From positions 155,178 to 219,177 of the forward strand of contig MKVQ01000016.1 in assembly GCA_001899635.1 (NCBI GenBank): 64,000 nt of DNA. Direction: 5' to 3'. The notes beneath the pieces are model-generated. The model searched no databases and was not told the origin of the DNA. It was given only the letters and a program-made list of their open reading frames with translations. Source of the DNA: Myxococcales bacterium 68-20. Lineage in GTDB: Bacteria; Myxococcota_A; Polyangia; Polyangiales; Polyangiaceae. How positions within the stretch are numbered: the first letter of the stretch is position 1; every line of letters starts with the position of its first letter. Positions 49,883-59,806 of this stretch are shown here, one piece after another. A program made the translations under genes and the position numbers.

Positions 49883-51931
49883 ATGGCCGACGTACAGGGT
49901 GCGGGTACCACGCGAACGAACGGCGAGAGTGACCTCGACGCATCACCGATTGTCGCGAGGCTGACGAGGCTCTTCGATGAGCTCACCCGCGACAGCCGGC
50001 TCGCGAACGAGGTCGTGACGCGGCCGCATCCGCTCCTCATGACCGCGAGCCGCGACGACCTCACGGTCGTGGTCGCGCCGGCCGCCGTCTGGGAGCGCGG
50101 GCGCGACCTCCTCAAGCCGTTCACCCAACGCTTCGCCGAGGGCGCGGCGATGCTCGTCTTGCTCGGCTACCCGAGCGACGTCGACCTCCAGCAAGCAATG
50201 AACCGCGGCCTCGCGAGCGTCGTCGCGGCCGACCCGTCCGTCGACGAGCTGTACCTCGCAGCCGTCCGCGCGTTCGAGCTGCTCGAGGCGAAGGGACGCG
50301 CGGAGAGCCGCGGGAAGTGGCTCCGCCGCTACCGCTACGAGCTCGGGGAGCTGATCAACATCGCGCGGGCGATGACGACCGAGCGCGACGTCAACAAGCT
50401 TCTCGGCGTCATCCTCGAGAAGAGCCGCTTCGTCACCGGCGCGGACGCGGGGAGCATCTACGTCGTCGAGCAGGCCGACGAGCCGAGCGAGCGCTCGCCG
50501 AACGGACCGCGAGACAGCGAGCCGCCGCGGAGCATGGTGAGTCGCGGCCCGCTGCTCCGCTTCAAGCTCTCGCAGAACGACTCGGTCCACTACGACTCGA
50601 GCGAGTTCGTCATGCCGCTGTCGAACCGCTCGATCGCGGGCAGCGCGGCCCTCGCGAAGAGCGCCATCAACATCGCCGACGCCTACGAGATCCCGGCCGG
50701 CGCGCCGTACGGCTTCGACCGGCGCTTCGACGAGAAGATCGGCTACCGGACGAAGTCGATGCTCACCGTGCCCCTCGTCTCGCAGCGCGACGAGGTCATC
50801 GGCGTCATCCAGCTCATCAACAAGAAGAAGGACCCCGAGAAGAAGCTCTACTCGAAGGACGACATCGAGGAGCAGGTCGTCTCGTTCGACGAGCGCAGCG
50901 AGGAGCTGCTCGGCATGGTCGCCGCGCAGGCCGGCGTCTCGCTCGAGAATACGATGCTCTACGACGAGATTCGCCGCCTCTTCGAGGGGTTCGTGAAGGC
51001 GAGCGTCGAGGCGATCGAGTCACGCGACCCGACGACGAGCGGTCACTCGCGCCGCGTCGCCGATCTCACTGTCGAGCTCGCGAAGGTCGTCGACCTGGAG
51101 TCGGCCGGCGCCTATCGGGACGCGCACTTCACCCGGGAGGACCTCCGCGAGCTCGAGTACGCGAGCCTCCTCCACGACTTCGGCAAGATCGGCGTCCGCG
51201 AGAAGGTCCTCGTCAAGGCGAAGAAGCTCTACGACGAGCGTCTCGAGCTCATCCATGCACGGTTCGACTTCGTCGCGCGCTCGATCGAGGCCGACGTCCT
51301 CCGCCGCAAGCTTGCCGCCCTCGAACGCGGCGCCCCGAAGAGCGAGCTCGAGGCGCTCGATCGGGAGCAGACCGAGCGACGCGCGGAGCTCGACGCCGCC
51401 TGGCAGACGATCGAACAGGCGAACGAGCCCACCGTCCTCGCAGCGGGCGACTTCGCAAAGATCGAGCAGCTCGCGAAGGAGACGTACTTCGATCTCCGCG
51501 GCGAGATGAAGTTCCTCCTCGAGCCTGAAGACACGATCGCGCTCAGCGTGAAGCGCGGCTCGCTCACGCCGAGGGAGTACGACGAGATCACGAGCCACGT
51601 CGTCCACACCTTCAAGTTCCTCTCGAACATCCCGTGGGGGAAGGCGTTCCGTCGCGTGCCGCAGATCGCCGGCGCGCATCACGAGCGCCTCAACGGTACC
51701 GGCTACCCGAACCGCCTCCGCGCCGAGGAGATCCCGGTGCAGTCCAAGATGATGAGCATCTCGGACATCTACGACGCGCTCACGGCGAGCGACCGCCCGT
51801 ACAAGAAGGCCGTCCCCGTCGAGCGCGCGCTCGACATCCTCGAGTACGGGGTGAAGGACCAGCACCTCGATCCGGAGCTCGTCCGCATCTTCCGCGAGGC
51901 CCGCGTCTGGGAGCGTACGGGCGCGAAGTGA
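49883..51931 (+). CDS. GAF domain protein with HD-GYP phosphodiesterase domain
   Basis: A 682-residue protein. A GAF domain occupies about 160-420 (ITGADAGSIYVVE-type GADAGSIYVVEQ, then IGYRTKSMLTVPLVSQRDEVIGVIQLINKK, in part SMLTVPLVSQRDEVIGV). The HD-GYP domain follows. HD residues are in LLHDFGKIGV (about 430-440), and the GYP motif is in HHERLNGTGYPNRL (about 600). An insertion of about 90 residues separates the two halves. HD-GYP enzymes hydrolyse c-di-GMP. The start at 49883 has GGGGAG about nine bases upstream. It precedes the porin gene by 85 bases. It may tie c-di-GMP to the motility proteins elsewhere in the window; that is inference. Confidence 0.93.
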   Translation: MADVQGAGTTRTNGESDLDASPIVARLTRLFDELTRDSRLANEVVTRPHPLLMTASRDDLTVVVAPAAVWERGRDLLKPFTQRFAEGAAMLVLLGYPSDVDLQQAMNRGLASVVAADPSVDELYLAAVRAFELLEAKGRAESRGKWLRRYRYELGELINIARAMTTERDVNKLLGVILEKSRFVTGADAGSIYVVEQADEPSERSPNGPRDSEPPRSMVSRGPLLRFKLSQNDSVHYDSSEFVMPLSNRSIAGSAALAKSAINIADAYEIPAGAPYGFDRRFDEKIGYRTKSMLTVPLVSQRDEVIGVIQLINKKKDPEKKLYSKDDIEEQVVSFDERSEELLGMVAAQAGVSLENTMLYDEIRRLFEGFVKASVEAIESRDPTTSGHSRRVADLTVELAKVVDLESAGAYRDAHFTREDLRELEYASLLHDFGKIGVREKVLVKAKKLYDERLELIHARFDFVARSIEADVLRRKLAALERGAPKSELEALDREQTERRAELDAAWQTIEQANEPTVLAAGDFAKIEQLAKETYFDLRGEMKFLLEPEDTIALSVKRGSLTPREYDEITSHVVHTFKFLSNIPWGKAFRRVPQIAGAHHERLNGTGYPNRLRAEEIPVQSKMMSISDIYDALTASDRPYKKAVPVERALDILEYGVKDQHLDPELVRIFREARVWERTGAK

Positions 51932-51962
51932 GATCGGCGGCGCGCACTGTCGCGTGATGCAA

Positions 51963-51979
51963 CGTCGACGGAGTCGACG
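51963..51979. other. Short perfect inverted repeat
   Basis: CGTCGAC-GGA-GTCGACG in the 85 bases between the HD-GYP stop and the porin start. It could be a weak terminator or a regulator site. Confidence 0.4.
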
Positions 51980-52016
51980 CTAAGTAGGCGGATCGGGCGA
52001 TCTCGATCCGTGCATA

Positions 52017-53534
52017 ATGCGCCCGATGCTCACGAGCCGGGCGCGCTTCGCCATCACGCTCTCCATGGCCTTGCTCGCTCCCGCTCGTGCCCTCGCGCAG
52101 CCTGCGCCGGCACCGGAGCCCGAAGCGCCGGCGGACAAGCCCGCGCAGTCGCCTTCCGAGGACGGCTGGAAGAGCCCGGCGAAGGCCGCGGATCCGCCGC
52201 TCCTTCCCGCCCCCAGCCAGGGAGGCCCGCCGACGTCGACGTCGGGCACGGACGTCGCTTCGTCGGAGCAGCCGTCGGTGACACCGGCCATCGTCGTAGC
52301 CGACGAGGAGCACGAGTCGCGGCAGGACGCGCGGCTCCGCGCGCTCGAACGCCGGGTCCAGCAGGACGAGCAGCACATCCGCAAGCTCGAGGAGCGCGTC
52401 GGGCTCTGGAAGAATCTGCGGCTCGAGTCGTTCATCCAGCCGCAGCTCCTCGTGCAGACGTACAACTCGGCGGCCTCGCCGAACGTCCAGCCGAACGGCG
52501 AGCTCCCCACCGGGATCGGCGCGAACGACACGATCGCGAAGATCGACGGCACCACCACCAACGGCACCTTCTTCCGCGTCCGCCGCGCCCGCATGCGCAC
52601 GTTCTACGAGACGGACGTGATGAGACTGTTCCTCCAGATCGACGTCCTGCCTGCCGGCGGCGTCGGTCCGGGCATCGGGACGATCTTGCGCAACGCCGAG
52701 GCGACGGGGATCGCGCGCTGGACGCGTGACGTCCGCACCGAGGTCAGTGCGGGCCTCATGTTCACCCCGTTCCGGGCCGAGCTCCTCGAGCCGTCGATGA
52801 CTCGCCCGTTCATCGAGCGGACCTGGTTCATCCAGAACGTCTTTCCGATCGAGCGCGACTTCGGCGTGAAGGCGAGGACCATCGCGCTCGACGACCGCCT
52901 CGTCGTCGACGTCGCTGCCGTCAACGGACAGCGCCTCGGCGAGCGCTACGTCGTCGCGCTCCCGGACCTGAACCGCTCGAAGGACCTCGTCGCCTACGCG
53001 ACCTACCGCCTCGGCCCCGTCACGCTCGGAGCGAGCGGCTATCTCGGCCGCGGACAGATCGTCGACGCGCAGGCGCTCCGCTTCAAGCAGTACTCGAGGT
53101 GGGCGACGAACGTTCAGGCGTCCGCCGGCTACAAGCTGCTCCGCGACGTCGGCGAGTCACGCCTCTCCGGCGAGCTCACGTTCACGCGCAACATGGACTC
53201 CGGCGTGATCTACCCGTTCGCGGTGCCGACGATCCCCAGCAACTTCACCGACGACGTCGCGAACATCGACGGACGCGCGCTCTACGTGCGGTTCGAGCAG
53301 GACATAAAGCGCCACGCGGTGGTCGGGTACCGCTACGACATGTACACGCCCAACTCGGCGATCAAGAACAACGCCCGCGACACGCATGCGTTCCTCGCCA
53401 CGTGGAAGATCTCGCCGAACCTGCGCTTCATGAGCGAGCTCGGCTGGGCGATCGACAACGTCCACCGCTTCGGGGCGCCGGCGCCGTCGAAGCACATCGT
53501 GTACTTCTCGAACGTGCTCCAGGCGATGTTCTGA
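52017..53534 (+). CDS. Outer-membrane porin, OprO/OprP type
   Basis: A 505-residue protein with a signal peptide (MLTSRARFAITLSMALLAPARALA; start at 52017 or 52026). A Pro/Ala/Ser-rich spacer (about 30-95) and a short coiled coil (LRALERRVQQDEQHIRKLEERV, in part ALERRVQQDEQHIRKLEE) precede the barrel, as in phosphate-selective porins. The barrel has FFRVRRARMRTFYETDVMRLFLQID (in part FFRVRRARMRTFYETD), alternating strands and a terminal aromatic residue (LQAMF), the usual BAM signal. It is probably a passive channel for anions such as phosphate. No pho box was seen. Confidence 0.85.
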   Translation: MRPMLTSRARFAITLSMALLAPARALAQPAPAPEPEAPADKPAQSPSEDGWKSPAKAADPPLLPAPSQGGPPTSTSGTDVASSEQPSVTPAIVVADEEHESRQDARLRALERRVQQDEQHIRKLEERVGLWKNLRLESFIQPQLLVQTYNSAASPNVQPNGELPTGIGANDTIAKIDGTTTNGTFFRVRRARMRTFYETDVMRLFLQIDVLPAGGVGPGIGTILRNAEATGIARWTRDVRTEVSAGLMFTPFRAELLEPSMTRPFIERTWFIQNVFPIERDFGVKARTIALDDRLVVDVAAVNGQRLGERYVVALPDLNRSKDLVAYATYRLGPVTLGASGYLGRGQIVDAQALRFKQYSRWATNVQASAGYKLLRDVGESRLSGELTFTRNMDSGVIYPFAVPTIPSNFTDDVANIDGRALYVRFEQDIKRHAVVGYRYDMYTPNSAIKNNARDTHAFLATWKISPNLRFMSELGWAIDNVHRFGAPAPSKHIVYFSNVLQAMF

Positions 53535-53558
53535 ACGGCGGCGCGCGGCGCGAGCCGG

Positions 53559-54503
53559 TCAGCCTTCGAGCCGACCGCGCGCCTCGACGATCGCGTCGCG
53601 GATCGACGCAAGGGAGCGCACGCCGAACGTGATCGCTCCCCCCGACCCGAGCGCCTCGTCGACCGCGCGCCCGATGTCGTCCTCGCTCGCATCCGCAGGC
53701 AGCGCGGCGAGCAGCGCCTCGAGCCGCGCGAGCGCATCGCGTGACACCATGAGCTCACCGCCGACGCGGAGCCGTCCCGAAGCATCGAGCCCCGCGCCGA
53801 TCGTGCCGATCGCCTCCTCACGCGTCGCCGACCACGCCACCTCGCACGTACCTTCGTCGATCGACGGAGCCTCCCCGCTCGGTCGATCGACGTGGGCGCT
53901 CGCGCTCGTCCGGTACGCGTCGACGACCACCTCCACGACGCGTTGCGGGTCCAGCGCTCGGCCCGCGATCTCGTCGAGCGTCGCCGGCACCTTGCCGAGG
54001 AACGACGGTCGATCGCTGACCGAAAGCGGCGTGCTCACCGCGACGACGGCCTCGAAGAGCGCGCGGTTCGTCGTCGCCTCGTGCCCGAGACCGACGAGGG
54101 CCACCGGCCGGTGCGCCGCGCTGATCCAGTCGCGTCCGAAGTAGCTCACCGGCACGCCCGCCGCTCGGGTGAGCGCGCGGAGGAGCGGCCGGACGTAGCG
54201 ATTGAGGAGCTTGTCCGGCGTACACGCGATCAGCGCATCGGGGCGCGCCAGCGAGAGCTGGAGCCACACCGTGCCCGGCCCGACCCGCGCAGCGCCGCCG
54301 CCCGATCCGCGCCGGAGGGCGCGTGCGTAGGCGCCCTCACCGAGCTCGCCCGCCCGCTGGAAGGCTCCGAGGACGACGGCCTCGTCCGACGGCGAGCCGA
54401 TCGCGAGCAGTGCATCGGCGCCGCGAGTGGGCCCCCACCCGCGCGAGCGAGCCGCAAACACCGCCGCCGCCCCCTCGAGCCGTTCGATCGCGAGCGAGCC
54501 CAT
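53559..54503 (-). CDS. Lipoate-protein ligase A-like protein
   Basis: A 314-residue protein of the BPL/LplA/LipB fold. RRGSGGGAARVGPGTVWLQLSL (in part RRGSGGGAARVGPG) matches the lipoate-ligase motif RRxSGGGAVYHxPG; LLNRYVRPLLRALTRAAGV and YFGRDWISAAHRPVALVG follow as expected. The catalytic Lys normally seen in the KIAG-like motif is absent here (HRPVALVGLGH), so standard ligase activity is doubtful. The C-terminal 110 residues are of unclear role. Start ATG 54503. It may bind lipoate or act as a transferase; function unknown. Confidence 0.68.
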   Translation of the reverse strand: MGSLAIERLEGAAAVFAARSRGWGPTRGADALLAIGSPSDEAVVLGAFQRAGELGEGAYARALRRGSGGGAARVGPGTVWLQLSLARPDALIACTPDKLLNRYVRPLLRALTRAAGVPVSYFGRDWISAAHRPVALVGLGHEATTNRALFEAVVAVSTPLSVSDRPSFLGKVPATLDEIAGRALDPQRVVEVVVDAYRTSASAHVDRPSGEAPSIDEGTCEVAWSATREEAIGTIGAGLDASGRLRVGGELMVSRDALARLEALLAALPADASEDDIGRAVDEALGSGGAITFGVRSLASIRDAIVEARGRLEG

Positions 54504-54547
54504 GATTCCGGCGCATCATGGCACACCGGCCACTCGAGGTCCTCTCG

Positions 54548-54650
54548 TCGAGGGGTTTCACCCCTCGAGCTCCCCGAATCGTCCAACGCAATGCGCGCCG
54601 AAGGCGCACCTCTGCGGGTGGTTGGGGCGCGAGCCCCAAGTCCTTGGACG
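54548..54650 (+). repeat. REP-like intergenic repeat, copy C
   Basis: The best-preserved copy. Hairpins in order are TCGAGGGG/CCCCTCGA (54548-54568), outer arms CGTCCAA/TTGGACG (54580-54586 and 54644-54650), GCGCC-GAA-GGCGC (54595-54607) and TTGGGGC-GCGA-GCCCCAA (54622-54639), with GCGGGTGG just before the last. It lies upstream of the M20 gene. Confidence 0.8.
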
Positions 54651-54728
54651 GCTCTTCAGCACGGACAAGACTCGACGAGCCCGCGCGACACGGCTCACGC
54701 GACAGCGCGAGTGCGCTATCCTCGCGCC

Positions 54729-56123
54729 GTGCCGGACGACCAGAAGAGCGCTTCGATCGACTGGAAGAACGAGGGGGCCGCATGCGTCGAGCTCCTCCGC
54801 GATCTGATCCGCATCCCGACGGTGAACAAGGGAACGGGCGAAGCGGGCGACGCCAACGAGCGCGTCGCCGCAGAGCGCCTTGCGGAGCACCTCCGAGCCG
54901 CGGGTGTCGAGCCCAAGATCGTCGAGAAGAAGAAGGGCCGCGGGAACCTGATCGCGCGGATCAAGGGAGACGGCACGAAGCCGCCGCTCCTCCTCAACGC
55001 GCATCTCGACGTGGTCGAAGCCGACGCGAGTGCATGGCGACACGACCCCTTCGGCGCCGAGATCCACGACGGCTACATCTGGGGCCGCGGCGCGATCGAC
55101 ATGAAACACATGGCCGCTATGAGCGCCTGCGTGATGGCGCTCATCGCACGGCACGTGAAGGAAGGCGGCCGGCTCGAGCGCGACGTCATCTTCGCCGCCG
55201 TCGCCGACGAGGAGGCCGGCTGCGGGCTCGGGAGCATGTACCTCGTCGACGAGCATGCCGACGACGTGCGTGCAGAATACATGCTCGGCGAGATCGGCGC
55301 GTTCTCGCTCCACCTCTTCGGGCGGACCTTCTATCCGATCCAGGTCGCAGAGAAGGGCGTGTGCTGGGTGCGCGCGACGTACCAGGGCTCGCCCGGCCAC
55401 GGCTCGATGCCCGATCCCGAGAGCGCGGTCCTCAAGCTCGCAGGCGCGATCGAGCGGCTCGGCAAGAAGCGCTTCCCGATGCACCCGACGCGCGTCGTCC
55501 GCGAGTTCCTCGAGGGCCTGGCGCGCGAGCTCCCTACCCCGCAGCGTCAGGTGCTGAGGCGCCTGACGACGCCGCAGGTCGCGGCGCTCATCCTCGACTA
55601 CCTCATCCGCGACCCGGGCCAGCAGCGGTCCTTCGGCGCGATGCTGTCGAACACCGCCTCGCCGACCGTCGTCCGCGCAGGCTCGAAGGTGAACGTGATC
55701 CCGGGGCGGGCGTCGGTGGACATCGACGGCCGCACGCTGCCGGGCCAGAGCGAAATCTCGTTCCTCGCCGAGCTCAGGAATGCCCTCGGAGAGGAGCCGG
55801 CGAGCCTCGAGGTCCTACGGTCGCTTCCGCCGGTCGAGGCGCCCTCCACGACGCCCCTCTTCGAGCTGCTCGCGTCCACCCTGAAACAGCACGATCCGAC
55901 CGGGGTGCCGCTCCCCTACCTCATCCCGGGCTTCACGGACGCGAAGGCCTATACGCGCCTCGGGACCCACTGCTACGGCTTCACCCCGCTCCGGTTCGAT
56001 CCGACGCACGAGATCAGCTTCACCGCCATGTATCACGGGCACGACGAGCGGGTGCCCGTCGACGGCCTGAAGTGGGGGCTGCGAATCCTCTACGACGCGG
56101 TGTCTCGATTCGCGGGGAAGTAG
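54729..56123 (+). CDS. M20 family metallopeptidase/deacylase
   Basis: A 464-residue M20 enzyme with GTG start at 54729. The two-zinc site is complete: His and Asp in LNAHLDVV, Asp in GRGAIDMKH, the two Glu of ADEEAGCG (catalytic and bridging), and His in YHGHDERV near the end. The lid or dimerisation domain holds QGSPGHGSMP. The family includes carboxypeptidases, N-acyl-amino-acid deacylases and ArgE/DapE relatives, so the substrate is open. A REP-like repeat lies upstream and another downstream. It is a single gene. Confidence 0.93.
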   Translation: MPDDQKSASIDWKNEGAACVELLRDLIRIPTVNKGTGEAGDANERVAAERLAEHLRAAGVEPKIVEKKKGRGNLIARIKGDGTKPPLLLNAHLDVVEADASAWRHDPFGAEIHDGYIWGRGAIDMKHMAAMSACVMALIARHVKEGGRLERDVIFAAVADEEAGCGLGSMYLVDEHADDVRAEYMLGEIGAFSLHLFGRTFYPIQVAEKGVCWVRATYQGSPGHGSMPDPESAVLKLAGAIERLGKKRFPMHPTRVVREFLEGLARELPTPQRQVLRRLTTPQVAALILDYLIRDPGQQRSFGAMLSNTASPTVVRAGSKVNVIPGRASVDIDGRTLPGQSEISFLAELRNALGEEPASLEVLRSLPPVEAPSTTPLFELLASTLKQHDPTGVPLPYLIPGFTDAKAYTRLGTHCYGFTPLRFDPTHEISFTAMYHGHDERVPVDGLKWGLRILYDAVSRFAGK

Positions 56124-56507
56124 CCTCCGGCCGTGCTCTGCCCCGAACGGCCGCCCTTGATGGGGGCGAGAGTCGAGCTCAGCCCGCCCTCGCGGGGCCC
56201 AAGTTGGGGCTCGCGCCCCAACTACCCGCAGTAAAGCCCCAACCACCCGCAGTGGAAGGCTGGCCAGCGGCCGGAAAGGGCGCGGAGCGAGGGCGGAGCG
56301 AGGGGAAGAAGGGCAAGGTGGGGGTGAAGCGACGGCCTGCCGATCCGCGCACTTGTCGGGAGCTAGCTCCATCGGATAGAACCGAAAGCTGCCTCCCGTA
56401 TCTGATAGCAACACGGGCACGTCGAAGGTCACGTCCGAGGACACCTTCGCGGGGACCCAGAGAGTGGTGGGGCGACGACGCGCGAGCGAGCCTCGCGGAG
56501 GGTTCGG
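56124..56507. other. Intergenic region with REP-like repeat
   Basis: About 384 bases before mglB, holding the REP-like copy at 56199-56254. No gene is seen. The mglBA promoter should lie in the last 150 bases, but no clear -35/-10 or -24/-12 pair was found. Confidence 0.55.
56199..56254 (-). repeat. REP-like intergenic repeat, copy D (double)
   Basis: In reverse orientation. TTGGGGC-TCGC-GCCCCAA at 56204-56221 is followed by CCCGCAG, a partial second copy of GCCCCAACCACCCGCAG. The element is therefore present about one and a half times. Confidence 0.75.
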
Positions 56508-56990
56508 ATGATCAATCCCCAGATGGTGATGTACGAGGAGGAGTTCAATCAGATCCAGGCGGTCGTGGACCGTTTGGTTCGTGACGCGAACGCCAAGGTC
56601 GTCTTCATCGTCGACAAGAACGGTCAGCTCATCGCGGCGGCCGGCGACATCGACAACGTCGACACGACCAGCCTCGCCTCTCTCACCGCGGGTAACATCG
56701 CGGCGACGGGCGGCATGGCCAAGCTGCTCAAGGAGAACGAGTTCGCCACCCAGTTTCACGAAGGTGAAAAGGCGAACATCCACATCCAGCTCGTCGGCAA
56801 TCGCGTCATCCTCGTCGTGATCTTCGATTCACGCTCGAGCCTCGGCCTCGTCCGTCTCCGCGTGAAGAAGGCGAGCGAGGAGCTCAATCACATCTTCGAA
56901 GCACTGCTGAAGAAGGTGCAGGAGCCGGGCGCCGATTCACCGTTCGCCGAGATCACGGACGAGGACATCGACAACCTGTTCAACGACTGA
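56508..56990 (+). CDS. mglB: MglB, Roadblock-domain GAP for MglA
   Basis: A 160-residue MglB. MYEEEFNQIQAVVDRLVRDANAKVVFIVDKNGQ (in part MYEEEFNQIQAVVDRL and DANAKVVFIVDKNGQ), TTSLASLTAGNIAATGG and SSLGLVRLRVKKASEEL match Myxococcus MglB closely. The C-terminus DDIDNLF-type DEDIDNLFND is also conserved. MglB dimers activate GTP hydrolysis by MglA and set front-rear polarity. The start at 56508 has GGAGGG upstream. mglA follows by 42 bases in the same direction, as in Myxococcus. Confidence 0.97.
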   Translation: MINPQMVMYEEEFNQIQAVVDRLVRDANAKVVFIVDKNGQLIAAAGDIDNVDTTSLASLTAGNIAATGGMAKLLKENEFATQFHEGEKANIHIQLVGNRVILVVIFDSRSSLGLVRLRVKKASEELNHIFEALLKKVQEPGADSPFAEITDEDIDNLFND

Positions 56991-57032
56991 CGGCGGCCGT
57001 CCGCAGGGCCGAAAGAGCGGGAAAGAAGAGCG

Positions 57033-57620
57033 ATGAGTTTCATCAACTACATGGCCCGGGAGATCAACTGCAAGTTGGTCTATTACGGCCCGGGTCTCTG
57101 CGGGAAGACCACCAACCTGCAGTACATCTACGAGCGCACCAACCCGGAAGCGAAGGGCAAAATGATCAGCCTCGCGACGGAGACGGAGCGCACGCTGTTC
57201 TTCGATTTCCTCCCGCTCTCGTTGGGTGAGATCCGCGGGTTCAAGACCCGCTTCCACCTCTACACGGTGCCCGGCCAGGTCTTCTACGACGCGTCCCGCA
57301 AGCTGATCCTGAAGGGCGTCGACGGCGTCGTCTTCGTCGCCGACTCGCAGATCGAGCGTACCGAGGCGAACCTCGAGTCCGTCGAGAACCTCCGGACGAA
57401 CCTCGCCGAGCAGGGGTACTCGCTCGACAAGCTCCCCTACGTCGTCCAGTACAACAAGCGCGACCTGCCGAACGTCGCGAGCGTCGAGGAGCTTCGTCAG
57501 ATGCTCAACCCGACCAACGTGCCCGACTTCGAGGCCGTGGCGCGCACCGGCGTCGGCGTGTTCGACACGCTGAAGGCCGTCGCGAAGCTCGTCCTCACGG
57601 AGCTGAAGAAGGGTAGCTGA
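57033..57620 (+). CDS. mglA: MglA, Ras-like polarity GTPase
   Basis: A 195-residue small GTPase that directs motility polarity. P-loop [17 protein letters not shown] is at about 18-34, the switch region with [24 protein letters not shown] (in part [15 protein letters not shown]) carries the Thr typical of MglA, and NKRD (about 139-142) is the guanine motif. [10 protein letters not shown] and [21 protein letters not shown] match Myxococcus MglA. Switch residues needed for MglB-stimulated hydrolysis (Gln in PGQ) are intact. Start ATG 57033 with GGAAAG-type purines upstream. A strong terminator follows at 57646, so mglBA is a two-gene unit. Confidence 0.97.
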   Translation: MSFINYMAREINCKLVYYGPGLCGKTTNLQYIYERTNPEAKGKMISLATETERTLFFDFLPLSLGEIRGFKTRFHLYTVPGQVFYDASRKLILKGVDGVVFVADSQIERTEANLESVENLRTNLAEQGYSLDKLPYVVQYNKRDLPNVASVEELRQMLNPTNVPDFEAVARTGVGVFDTLKAVAKLVLTELKKGS

Positions 57621-57645
57621 CCGCGCCCGCCTTTCGCTGCACGGC

Positions 57646-57682
57646 GGCGCGTTCCCTCGTGGGACGCGCCGCTTTTCGTTTG
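57646..57682 (+). terminator. Intrinsic terminator after mglA
   Basis: GGCGCG-TTCCC and GGGA-CGCGCC pair over a TCGT loop with one bulge, followed by GCTTTTCGTTT. It lies 25 bases past the mglA stop. Confidence 0.85.
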
Positions 57683-57716
57683 TGCCGCGGCTCGATACAG
57701 GGCGCGCAGCGAGCCG

Positions 57717-58046
57717 TCAGCGACCGAGGGATGCCGCGGGCGAGGCCGCCTCTGCTGCCGGGGGCTCGACATCGCCGCCCGCTTCGATCAAGGCGAGCGC
57801 CGCGACGCTGCCGAAGACGCTCATCACCGCGGCGAGCAGCAGCATCAGCGCGAACGAGCCGAGGACGTAGAGCGCCGGCGGGGTCTCGCTCCGGCGGGAT
57901 CCGGGACGCGGGTACGCGTACGCGCCTGGAAATGGGGGCTGCGCATAGGCGTGAGCCGCGTTGGCGAACGGAGCGCCGGCGCGAGCGGGGTGCACCACGG
58001 GCGCGTGGTGGCCAGCCGGGCGGGACCAAGGAGCAGGCGACGACAT
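57717..58046 (-). CDS. Small single-pass membrane protein, unknown
   Basis: A 109-residue protein. The start at 58046 (MSSPAPWSRP) is supported by GGGGAGAG about six bases upstream. The N-terminal 55 residues are Pro/Ala/Tyr/His-rich, and one hydrophobic segment lies at about 60-85 (ALYVLGSFALMLLLAAVMSV). The tail is Ala/Glu-rich. It is convergent with mglBA and divergent from the sigma-54 activator gene. No domain is recognised. Confidence 0.6.
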   Translation of the reverse strand: MSSPAPWSRPAGHHAPVVHPARAGAPFANAAHAYAQPPFPGAYAYPRPGSRRSETPPALYVLGSFALMLLLAAVMSVFGSVAALALIEAGGDVEPPAAEAASPAASLGR

Positions 58047-58432
58047 GTTCTCTCCCCTCAGAGGCTGGGTCGTTCGCCCGGTCGCGAGAAATCTCACGAC
58101 CGGACCGCGAGTCCTACGCTCGGCCTCCGGGGAGCTTCCCGGAAGAGCGACGCACGAAGGTCGTAGCACGACCTACATCGCGAGCACGTGGACCGGTCGC
58201 GTTTGGTCGTGTTTCCGCCCCGCGGCCCGCGATCGCCCCCGCCCTGCTCGATGGTTGATGTTCCAACTATCCGCTAGATCGACGTCATGTCTCCGGAACG
58301 CAACACGAACGCTCTCCGACGCGAGCTCGACTCGCGAGTCGCGTGGCAGATCCTTGCCCGAGCAGGCACACGTGTCCTCGGGATGCGGGCGGAGCGCGAT
58401 CGAGCGTCGCGCGCGGGGATCTAGAGGGCGCC
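58047..58432. other. Intergenic region before the sigma-54 activator gene
   Basis: About 386 bases without a gene. A TGGCA-N5-TTGC string at 58344-58357 resembles a sigma-54 promoter but has the wrong spacing. No REP-like copy is seen. Confidence 0.5.

Positions 58433-59795
<1,363 letters not shown>

Positions 59796-59806
<11 letters not shown>

Noticed and set aside
58344-58357. TGGCA-N5-TTGC before the sigma-54 activator gene
   Set aside because: The spacing between the GG and GC elements is one base short of what sigma-54 needs.
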